23,466 nt of DNA from an uncultured Verrucomicrobiales bacterium (GTDB lineage: Bacteria > Verrucomicrobiota > Verrucomicrobiae > Limisphaerales > CANJSG01). The notes beneath the pieces were generated by a model, which saw only the letters and a list, made by a program, of their open reading frames with translations, had not been told where the DNA came from and made no database searches. Location: NCBI GenBank assembly GCA_946480965.1, contig CAMLMI010000028.1:1-23466 (forward strand), written 5' to 3'. The translations under genes were made by a program, and so were the position numbers. Shown here in pieces: positions 7,722 through 13,995 of this stretch; position 1 is the stretch's first letter; every line of letters starts with the position of its first letter.

Positions 7722-10040
7722 GTGCGTTGCTGGATTGCCCTGCTGTTTGTCGGCCTGAGTCTTCGGGCGGCGGAGGGCTTTTCCCCGGAAGGATTGGAGT
7801 TCTTCGAGAAACGCATCCGCCCCGTCCTCGTCGCCCACTGCTACGAATGCCACAGCGCGGAGCACAAGACGCGCAAGGGCGGCCTGCTGCTCGATTCCCG
7901 CGCGGCCCTGCTGCAAGGAGGCGATTCCGGCCCGGCCGTCGTCGTCGGCCAACCGGAAAAGAGCCTGCTCGTCCGCGCCATTCACCGGACAGACAACGAT
8001 CTCCGGATGCCGCCCAAAAAAGATCTCTCGGCCGGGCAGATCCGTGACTTCGAAGCGTGGATCAAGATGGGCTTGCCCGATCCCCGTGTCGCCAACGCGA
8101 CCGAGGCGTTGCCGGAGAAACCCACCGTCAGCGACGCGAAGGACTTCTGGTCGTTCCGGCCGCTCCAGGTTCAGCCCGTGCCCGTGCCCGCCGTGAAGTC
8201 CGGCCGGAACGAAATCGACGCCTTCATCCTCTCCGTGCTGGAACAACGCGGACTCTCCCCGAATCCCGAGGCGGACCGCCGCACCTTGATCCGCCGCGTG
8301 ACCTTCGACCTGACCGGTCTTCCGCCGACGCCGGAGGAGATCGAAGCCTTCCTGCGCGACGAGTCTCCAACCGCCTACGAGGCGCTGGTGGACCGGTTGC
8401 TCGACTCTCCGCGCTTCGGCGAGAAGTTCGGCCGCCATTGGCTGGACGTCGTCCGTTACGCCGACACGGCGGGCGACAGCTCGGACTACCCCATCCCGCA
8501 GGCAGCGCGTTATCGCGACTACGTCATCGCCGCCTTCAACGCCGACAAGCCCTACGACCGCTTCGTCCGCGAACAGCTCGCCGGCGATCTCCTGCCGTGG
8601 CGGCACCGGGACGAACGGAACGAGAACCTGATTGCCACCGGCTTCATCGCGTTGTCGCGCCGCTTCGGCGTGGGCGAAGGCCAGTTCGAGCTCACGATCG
8701 ACGACACCATCGACACGCTCTCCAAATCCCTGCTCGGTCTCACCGTCAGTTGCGCCCGCTGCCACGACCACAAGCACGATCCCGTGTCCCAGCGCGACTA
8801 CTACGCGCTCTACGGCATCTTCCACAGCACCCGCTACCCCTTCCCCGGCGCGGAGGTGGAGCAACGCCCGCGCGACCTCGTGCCGCTGCTGTCGGACGAC
8901 GAGGTCGAACGGTTGCTGAAGCCCACCCGAGCGGAGATCGCCGAGATCGACGCCCGCATCCGCGCCTTGTCCGCCGCCACCAACGCTCCCGAGAGCGAGC
9001 TGGCGCGGCTGAAGCGCCAGCGCCGCGAACGCCTCGACGATGCTCCGGAGATCCCCAGCGCCTTCGCCGTCGCCGAGGGCCGCGCGGAGAATTCGCCCGT
9101 CTTCCTGCGCGGCGAGAAATGGCGGCCCGGCCCGGTCGTTCCACGCGGCTTTCTGGAAGTGCTGGGCGGCCAAACGGTGCCGACCGGCTCCACCAACAGC
9201 GGCCGGCTCGAGCTCGCCGACTGGATCGTCTCCCCGGACAATCCGCTGACCGCGCGCGTCTTCGTCAACCGCGTCTGGCAATGGACTTTTGGCCGGGGCC
9301 TCGTCGCGACCGCCAATGACTTCGGCACCCACGGCCACGCGCCTTCGAACCCGGCTCTGCTCGATCATCTCGCCGGTCGCTTCGTCCGCGACGGCTGGTC
9401 CACCAAGCGGCTCGTCCGACTGCTCGTCACCTCACGGACCTACCGCCAATCCAGCGACGCCTACGGCCCTAACCTTCTCGCCGATCCCGAAAACGCCCTG
9501 CTCTGGCGCCACGAACGGCGGCGGCTTTCCGCCGAGGAACTGCGTGATTCAGCGCTTTTCGTCAGCGGCCGGTTGGACCTCGATCCCGGCCTCTTCCATC
9601 CCTTCCCGCCGAAAAGCCGGTGGAACTTCACCCAGCACTTCCAGTTCACCGCCGACTACGCCACGGACAAACGCTCGGTCTATCTCATGCAGCAGCGCAT
9701 CCAGCGGCAGCCGTTCCTCGCGCTCTTCGACGGCGCGGACCCGAACGCCAGCACCGCCGAACGCACCCTCACCACCAGCCCGCTCCAATCGCTCTATTCC
9801 CTCAACCACCCGTTCACCCACGGGCACGCCGCCGCCTTCGCCGAACGCATCGCCCGCATCGCCACGAATCCGGCCGACCAGATCGAAGCCGCCTGGAGAC
9901 TGGCCTACGGCCGCAGTGCCACCCACGAAGAACGGACCGCCGCACTGGAACACTTGTCGCAAACCCCGTCTTCCCAGGCCGCCTGGGAAAGCTTGGCCCG
10001 CGCGCTCCTCGCCTCGAACGAATTCGCGTTCATCGACTGA
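7722..10040 (+). CDS. Exported cytochrome-c-like protein with PSCyt1, DUF1549 and DUF1553 domains
   Basis: A 772-residue protein of the type abundant in Planctomycetes and Verrucomicrobia. The GTG at 7722 gives a short signal peptide (CWIALLFVGLSLRAAEG). The PSCyt1 domain (about 25-110) carries a haem-binding CYECH at 40-44 and a possible distal Met ligand in DLRMPPKK. DUF1549/PSCyt2 (about 150-350) contains the typical HWLDVVRYADTAGD and a second SCARCHDHKHDP motif. DUF1553/PSD1 (about 480-735) contains NPLTARVFVNRVWQ and SRTYRQSS. The function of this family is not established; polysaccharide-linked redox roles have been suggested. Its usual neighbour, a DUF1501 protein, is absent, and the carbohydrate-binding insert of larger members is missing. 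The frame is open back to 7005, but that part overlaps the divergent gene and is not coding. Confidence 0.92.
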   Translation: MRCWIALLFVGLSLRAAEGFSPEGLEFFEKRIRPVLVAHCYECHSAEHKTRKGGLLLDSRAALLQGGDSGPAVVVGQPEKSLLVRAIHRTDNDLRMPPKKDLSAGQIRDFEAWIKMGLPDPRVANATEALPEKPTVSDAKDFWSFRPLQVQPVPVPAVKSGRNEIDAFILSVLEQRGLSPNPEADRRTLIRRVTFDLTGLPPTPEEIEAFLRDESPTAYEALVDRLLDSPRFGEKFGRHWLDVVRYADTAGDSSDYPIPQAARYRDYVIAAFNADKPYDRFVREQLAGDLLPWRHRDERNENLIATGFIALSRRFGVGEGQFELTIDDTIDTLSKSLLGLTVSCARCHDHKHDPVSQRDYYALYGIFHSTRYPFPGAEVEQRPRDLVPLLSDDEVERLLKPTRAEIAEIDARIRALSAATNAPESELARLKRQRRERLDDAPEIPSAFAVAEGRAENSPVFLRGEKWRPGPVVPRGFLEVLGGQTVPTGSTNSGRLELADWIVSPDNPLTARVFVNRVWQWTFGRGLVATANDFGTHGHAPSNPALLDHLAGRFVRDGWSTKRLVRLLVTSRTYRQSSDAYGPNLLADPENALLWRHERRRLSAEELRDSALFVSGRLDLDPGLFHPFPPKSRWNFTQHFQFTADYATDKRSVYLMQQRIQRQPFLALFDGADPNASTAERTLTTSPLQSLYSLNHPFTHGHAAAFAERIARIATNPADQIEAAWRLAYGRSATHEERTAALEHLSQTPSSQAAWESLARALLASNEFAFID

Positions 10041-10166
10041 GCCGGGCCGGCGGGAAGCGACTCCCTCTATCCACTGGAGTCTCCCGGAGCCTTTTGCCAG
10101 CTTCGCGCCGCTGGCGGCCGACGGGGACTCAGATCCGGAACGGCCGCCTCCCCGAATCGACGTGCC

Positions 10167-11048
10167 ATGATCCACCATCACCGTCTCCTGCTCGCCCTGC
10201 TGTTGCTCGCCTTGGTGCCGCCGTCCCGCGCGCAGTTCACACCCGCGACCAACGGCCTCTATGCCCGGTTCACGACCACGCTGGGCGAATTCACCTGCCG
10301 CCTCCGGCCCGACCTCGCGCCCCGCACGGTGGCCAACTTCGTCGGGCTGGCCGAGGGTTCCCGGCCGTTCATCGACTTTTCAAAGGGCCAGCTTACGAGC
10401 CGGCCGTTCTACACCAACATCCTCTTCCACCGGGTCATCTCGAACTTCGTGATCCAGGCCGGATCGCCCAACGGGCGGGGCACGGACGGGCCGGGCTACA
10501 CCTTTGGCGACGAGTTCTCGCCGCAGCTCCGCCACAACGGTCCCGGCCTGCTGTCGATGGCGAACACCGGTGCTCCCAAGTCGAACGGCAGCCAGTTCTT
10601 CGTCACCCTCGCCGCGACACCCTGGTTGAACGACGTCCACTCCATCTTCGGCTCCGTGGTGGACGGCATGGCCGTCGTCGAGGCCATCGGCAAGACCCCC
10701 ACGACCAACAGCGTCCCGACGACGCCGGTCTCCATCCAGAAGCTGGAGATCCTGCGCATCGGCGCGGAGTTCGCCGCCTACGATCCGAGCATCGTATCGC
10801 CGCCTTTGCCCGTCACCCGTTCCATGCCGTTCGCGCTGACCTCGATGACGAAGTCCAACGTGACCCTGGCCTGGACGCGTGGAACCAACTGCGCCTACCG
10901 CGTCGGCCGCGCGCCCGTCCTGGGCACCAACTGGCTCGTCTCGAACGAATTCGTGAGCCAGACCGCAACCGTTTTCGGGGCCGGCACCACCAACTCCAGC
11001 TACTACTTTTTCCTCCTCGAGAACGATTATCACCCGGTGGACTGGTAG
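10167..11048 (+). CDS. Exported cyclophilin-type peptidyl-prolyl isomerase with C-terminal beta module
   Basis: A 293-residue protein. The signal peptide is at 1-22 (LLLALLLLALVPPSRA). The cyclophilin domain (about 30-190) shows the family motifs FHRVISNFVIQAG, GYTFGDEF, LLSMANTGAPKSNGSQFFVT and HSIFGSVVDGM; Arg of FHRV and the QFF segment are active-site features. It should catalyse proline cis-trans isomerisation in the periplasm or outside the cell. Residues about 215-293 form an extra domain (LAWTRGTNCAYRVGRAP, GTNWL, NSSYYFFLLEN) resembling the C-terminal modules of the secreted proteins downstream. The preceding 126 bases hold a weak hairpin (GACTCC/GGAGTC, 10059-10081). The next 57 bases lead into the candidate operator at 11106. 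Confidence 0.92.
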   Translation: MIHHHRLLLALLLLALVPPSRAQFTPATNGLYARFTTTLGEFTCRLRPDLAPRTVANFVGLAEGSRPFIDFSKGQLTSRPFYTNILFHRVISNFVIQAGSPNGRGTDGPGYTFGDEFSPQLRHNGPGLLSMANTGAPKSNGSQFFVTLAATPWLNDVHSIFGSVVDGMAVVEAIGKTPTTNSVPTTPVSIQKLEILRIGAEFAAYDPSIVSPPLPVTRSMPFALTSMTKSNVTLAWTRGTNCAYRVGRAPVLGTNWLVSNEFVSQTATVFGAGTTNSSYYFFLLENDYHPVDW

Positions 11049-11105
11049 GAGCCGCAGGGAATCGGACCGCACCCCGGAAAGCCTCCTCCTGTTTCCGCCC
11101 TGTTG

Positions 11106-11140
11106 TTGCAATTTGATTGCACAATCAACTTGCATAAAAG
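11106..11140 (+). promoter_or_regulatory. Candidate Fur/Zur-type operator and promoter
   Basis: This is a short AT-rich island in GC-rich surroundings. TGCAATTTGATTGCA at 11107-11121 is a perfect 6-3-6 inverted repeat. It overlaps a second perfect dyad, TTGATTGCACAATCAA at 11113-11128 (7-2-7). Size and symmetry fit a Fur-family site, and a Fur-family regulator closes the cluster. CATAAA at 11133-11138 could be a -10 element, although spacing to the TTGATT or TTGCAA hexamers is not ideal. No second copy of the 15-base dyad was noticed elsewhere in the window. Assignment to zinc is inferred from the genes downstream. Confidence 0.6.
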
Positions 11141-11175
11141 CCACGCCCCGGGTTCACTGAACGAGCCTTTCGACC

Positions 11176-11493
11176 ATGCGCGCGCCGCCTCCCATCCCCG
11201 GTCTGCTCCATCGCTGGATGGCCGCCGGGCTGTTGGCCGCGATCCTCTCCGTGCTCCTCCTCTCCGTCCTGCCGAAGGCGCATGACGAGATCCATTGCGA
11301 CGCCCACGAACCCGAGCACGTCTGCGCCGTCACGCTCTTCAGCCACGGTCAGGTGGACTTCGCCGATGGCTTCGTGCCGCTGCCGGGCCGTGAGTTGGCC
11401 CGGAGCATCGTGACCGAGGTCGATCCGTCCGTGTTTCTCCCCAGCGGAGTCTCCCGCCTCCAGCCCGCGCGCGGGCCACCCGCTGCCGCCTGA
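11176..11493 (+). CDS. Small membrane-anchored protein with His/Cys-rich segment
   Basis: A 105-residue protein. One hydrophobic segment at about 15-33 (AAGLLAAILSVLLLSVLP) acts as a membrane anchor or uncleaved signal. Immediately after it comes a cluster of potential metal ligands: KAHDEIHCDAHEPEHVCAV, then LFSHGQVD, giving five His and two Cys within about 25 residues. The tail is Pro/Ala-rich (SRLQPARGPPAAA). I do not know a named family. It begins 35 bases after the candidate Zur-type operator, so it is the first gene under that control. A role in binding or sensing periplasmic metal is inferred from composition and position only. The ATG at 11176 has no strong Shine-Dalgarno. Confidence 0.72.
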   Translation: MRAPPPIPGLLHRWMAAGLLAAILSVLLLSVLPKAHDEIHCDAHEPEHVCAVTLFSHGQVDFADGFVPLPGRELARSIVTEVDPSVFLPSGVSRLQPARGPPAAA

Positions 11494-11671
11494 TCCCCTC
11501 CTCCGTTCCGTGCTGAACGCCGCTCTCGGCGCTCGGACCACGGGCGTCCCGTTCCGCTTTCGTCTCCGAGTCCGGCCTCCTAGTGCCCGGCGGAGAAACG
11601 CGGACGGGTGGTAACGCCCTTCCGACGCGGGCTTGGCCCCGGCGCACCGCACGATCCCCGTCCGTTCCCAG

Positions 11672-11715
11672 CCGAAAACCGTTTTCGGTCGCCCGTCGGC
11701 GGAGCCTTGGCTCCG
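11672..11715. promoter_or_regulatory. Two palindromes upstream of the all3515-like gene
   Basis: CCGAAAACCGTTTTCGG (11672-11688) is an 8-1-8 perfect palindrome, and CGGAGCC/GGCTCCG (11700-11715) is a 7-2-7 perfect hairpin. Both lie in the 254-base gap between the small His/Cys protein and the next gene. The first has the symmetry of a protein-binding site; the second is more GC-rich and could form an RNA hairpin. No canonical promoter hexamers were identified around them, so function is open. Confidence 0.4.
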
Positions 11716-11747
11716 TGGCGTCGCGTCCGCACGCAGATCCTTTGTCC

Positions 11748-12740
11748 ATGAAACTCCAGAACATCCTCCCCCTCGCCGCCGCGCTCGCCTCCATCTCCGC
11801 CGCCCGCGCCGAGATGCTGAACACCTACATCGGCATCGACAGCCGCGAGATCCTGCCGTCCGGCGTCTATGCCGGGTTGCCGAACCCGAACTTCGGCCGC
11901 CTGACCTTCCTCCACGCGCACCCCTACTTCGACGTCCTGCCGAACAACCACTACCACGGTATCGGCTCGTGGACCTATCTCGGCCCGGCCAACGCCGCCG
12001 TGGCCACCAACAGCAACGCCGGCAACCGCATCCCCGAGGTTTACACCGCGCTGCCCCCGCTCACGCTCGTCTCCGCCACCGCCGCCTATCCCGCCTACGC
12101 GGGCCGCCTCATGAGCCTCAAGACCGAGGAAAGCTACAGCGACATGCGCCTGCGCCCGACGTGGGACCTGAAGCAATATCCGACCAACACGGCCGAGTAT
12201 TACATGTTCATCAGCAGTGCTGGCACGCGGACCAATTCCCTCGCCGGTGTCCGCCCCGCGCTCCACCTGATCGCCAAGACCGAGGGTCTCAGCATCGGCG
12301 TCTCGACGAACGTCAACATGGTCTCCCAGCCCGGCGACCGGCTCGAACTCGGCGAAGGCGACGCCTGGGAAACAACCCCGCTCTTCTCCGTGGCGGGCGA
12401 CGCCCCGGCCGGCACCTACAGCGCCACCTTCAAGCTCGTGGACCTCAACGCGGCCAACACCGCCACCAACGAAAGCGGCATCTTCCATCTCGATTTCCGC
12501 GTGCAGCCCGCGCCCACGCTCGCCATCGAGGACAGCGTCAAGATCGCCGTCCCCCTCGTGACCGACGGCTACGTCCTGCAATACGCGGCCGCCGCCTCCG
12601 GCCCGTGGACCAGCCTCACCAACCTCCAGCACACGGTCGAACGCGTCGGCTCGGGCGAAGCCGCCCAACAGACCAACCAGCGCTACTACACGATCAAGCG
12701 CACGGGCGACATGCAGTTCTTCCGCATGGCGAAGCCGTGA
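11748..12740 (+). CDS. Secreted protein resembling the Zur-repressed all3515 family
   Basis: A 330-residue exported protein with a signal peptide at 1-21 (NILPLAAALASISAARA). The mature part opens with MLNTYIGIDSREILPSG, then AGLPNPNFGRLTFLHAH and NNHYHGIGSWTYLGP, a His-rich stretch (four His in about 20 residues). RIPEVYTALPPLTL and SDMRLRP follow. This pattern matches my recollection of all3515 of Anabaena, a secreted PEP-CTERM protein repressed by Zur; the match is recalled and not computed. Residues about 170-260 form a beta domain with SIGVSTNVNMVSQPGD. The last 70 residues are a module shared with neighbours (YVLQYAAAASGPWTSL, then MQFFRMAKP) and replace a PEP-CTERM anchor. The ATG at 11748 begins the signal peptide; the frame is open from 11583. 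A Zn-binding surface role is inferred. Confidence 0.8.
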   Translation: MKLQNILPLAAALASISAARAEMLNTYIGIDSREILPSGVYAGLPNPNFGRLTFLHAHPYFDVLPNNHYHGIGSWTYLGPANAAVATNSNAGNRIPEVYTALPPLTLVSATAAYPAYAGRLMSLKTEESYSDMRLRPTWDLKQYPTNTAEYYMFISSAGTRTNSLAGVRPALHLIAKTEGLSIGVSTNVNMVSQPGDRLELGEGDAWETTPLFSVAGDAPAGTYSATFKLVDLNAANTATNESGIFHLDFRVQPAPTLAIEDSVKIAVPLVTDGYVLQYAAAASGPWTSLTNLQHTVERVGSGEAAQQTNQRYYTIKRTGDMQFFRMAKP

Positions 12741-12746
12741 TCTGAA

Positions 12747-12834
12747 TCCTCGTCCTCCTCCGCCTCCTCGTCTTCGTCCGCTTTTGAACGGTCCGGATGA
12801 CGAGGAGGAAGAGGAAGAGGAGGACGAAGAACCC
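12747..12834. repeat. Pyrimidine/purine hairpin repeat, copy 1
   Basis: An imperfect long hairpin directly after the all3515-like gene. The left arm is almost pure pyrimidine plus G (starts TCCTCGTCCTCCTC), the loop is about 12780-12796 (contains AACGGTCC), and the right arm is purine-rich (starts GACGAGGAGG, ends GAACCC). It shares both termini and the loop CGGTC with the copy at 18061-18145. It may end transcription or stabilise mRNA, but the repeated, element-like ends suggest a dispersed palindrome family. Confidence 0.8.
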
Positions 12835-12855
12835 TTTGAAACGAATTCTGCCGGA

Positions 12856-12921
12856 TGGCGGAAGGAGCGGTCGCCGCGTTGAAAACCAACCGTGTGTGCG
12901 GCGACCGCTCCCGATCCGCCA
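12856..12921. repeat. Perfect 14-bp-stem hairpin element
   Basis: The inner arms GGAGCGGTCGCCGC (12864-12877) and GCGGCGACCGCTCC (12898-12911) are exact complements around a 20-base loop. Outer arms TGGCGGA (12856-12862) and TCCGCCA (12915-12921) extend the stem. It lies 21 bases after the first purine/pyrimidine hairpin, in the 282-base gap before the choice-of-anchor M gene. The stem is unrelated in sequence to the other repeats. A REP-like element or strong transcription-attenuating structure is possible; there is no T-tract. Confidence 0.8.
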
Positions 12922-13022
12922 ATCCCCGTTCCGCAATGAAGCCGTTTGTTCTCTCGGTTGAAGCAAAATCCCCATTGGCCACAGCCGGCGTGGGGAGGCG
13001 ATCCGGTTGGGGTGTCGGGGAA

Positions 13023-13859
13023 ATGGTCGCCTCTCCACGTCGGCTGTGCTTGATCGGCTGGCTCCTGTTCTCCTGGGCCACGGACTGCGCCCGGGCCCAG
13101 CACCTCCACGTCCAGGTCCAGTTCAACACCGCTTCCGGTTGGAGCCTTTTCTGGCAGGACTTCGATGCCGGAGCCTTTCCCGCAGACGCCCACACCCAAC
13201 CGCTCGGCTCCGTCGCGCGACGCCGCATGGTCGCCGATCCCGCGTTGACCAACGTCCTCGTCGCCCCCGACCACGCGGCATGGACGCTCCCGCAGTTCGA
13301 CGAGCCGGGCCTGCCTTCCCTCGGCCTCGGCAGCCAAGGCACGCCCGGCGCGTTTGCCGGTGGATCGCTCCGCTTGCGCCTGGCCAGCTTCGTCGGCCCC
13401 GGCCACTTCGCCCTGCACACCAGCGGCACCTTCGGCGAAACGCATGTCCATATGGCCACCCGCGACGGTTTGGATGCCGGCGACGCGCTCACGCTGTCCT
13501 TCCCCGGTGGCCACGAACACGCGAACTGGAGCTTCACCCGGCCCGGACTCTACGAACTGGGCTTCGTGGCCGAAGGCACGCTCGCATCCACCGGCCAACC
13601 CACGAACAGCTCCGTGACCATCTTCCGTTTCCGTGTCGCCGAGATCGCCCCTCCCCGCCTCCGCATCGTCGAGCAAGGGGATCGACAAATCATCGTCGTC
13701 GAAAGCGAAGCCAACCTCCCTCTGCGTCTCGAAACCGCCACCGAACTCCCGCACTGGTCCGGCGTCACGAACCGCTGGCAGATGGACCCCTCCTGGTCGT
13801 GGACCAACATCCTCGGCGGTTCCCCCCGTTTTTTTCGCGTCTCCCATCCGCTTCCATGA
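13023..13859 (+). CDS. Secreted choice-of-anchor M domain protein (278 residues)
   Basis: The ATG at 13023 follows a G-rich stretch (GGGGTGTCGGGG) and starts a signal peptide cleaved near residue 27 (WLLFSWATDCARA), leaving a mature N terminus QHLHVQVQF. The frame is open from 12855, but that part lies over the hairpin element. The core (about 95-195) matches the choice-of-anchor M domain (TIGR03769 type): GPGHFALHTSGTFGETHVHM, LSFPGGHEHANWSFTRPGLY, with many His residues. In Actinobacteria this domain occurs in surface proteins encoded with metal ABC transporters (recalled knowledge). The C-terminal 65 residues are the module shared with neighbours (LPLRLETATELPHWSGV, then RFFRVSHPLP). The stop overlaps the next start as ATGA. 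The likely role is a cell-surface metal-binding or scavenging component. Confidence 0.88.
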   Translation: MVASPRRLCLIGWLLFSWATDCARAQHLHVQVQFNTASGWSLFWQDFDAGAFPADAHTQPLGSVARRRMVADPALTNVLVAPDHAAWTLPQFDEPGLPSLGLGSQGTPGAFAGGSLRLRLASFVGPGHFALHTSGTFGETHVHMATRDGLDAGDALTLSFPGGHEHANWSFTRPGLYELGFVAEGTLASTGQPTNSSVTIFRFRVAEIAPPRLRIVEQGDRQIIVVESEANLPLRLETATELPHWSGVTNRWQMDPSWSWTNILGGSPRFFRVSHPLP

Positions 13860-13984
13860 AACGCCCCCTGCTTCCCTCCCTCGTCGCCGCGCTGGTGGCC
13901 CTGGTCGCCGCCGTTGGCTGCCGCCCCGAATCTCACGCCGCGCTGACCTCGCTCCTACGCACCATCACCACCAAGCCCCAGTAG
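13856..13984 (+). CDS. 42-residue lipoprotein, translationally coupled
   Basis: A very short gene: MKRPLLPSLV, then a hydrophobic run (AALVALVAAVGC), then RPESHAALTSLLRTITTKPQ. It has a basic n-region and a lipobox-like AVGC with Cys22, predicting a lipidated mature peptide of 21 residues carrying one His. Its ATG overlaps the stop of the choice-of-anchor M gene (ATGA, 13856-13859), and its stop lies 11 bases before the next start. That spacing is the main reason to believe it is real. No family is recognised. It could be a small outer-membrane partner or anchor for the surface proteins on either side. Confidence 0.68.
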   Translation: MKRPLLPSLVAALVALVAAVGCRPESHAALTSLLRTITTKPQ

Positions 13985-13995
13985 AGCCCAACTCG

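Noticed and set aside
7647..9368. Long minus-strand frame opposite the cytochrome-c-like gene
   Set aside because: Shadow frame caused by high GC; the plus strand encodes the conserved CxxCH and DUF1549/DUF1553 motifs.
10059..10085. Terminator after the cytochrome-c-like gene
   Set aside because: A 6-bp GACTCC/GGAGTC stem with a weak outer stem and no adjacent T-tract; too weak to annotate.
12855..13022. N-terminal extension of the choice-of-anchor M protein
   Set aside because: The extension runs through the perfect hairpin element and would bury the signal peptide; the ATG at 13023 is better.
11580..13847. A long minus-strand open frame with poly-Ser
   Set aside because: It is antisense to the all3515-like and choice-of-anchor M genes; the poly-Ser run is just the purine/pyrimidine hairpin read in one frame.
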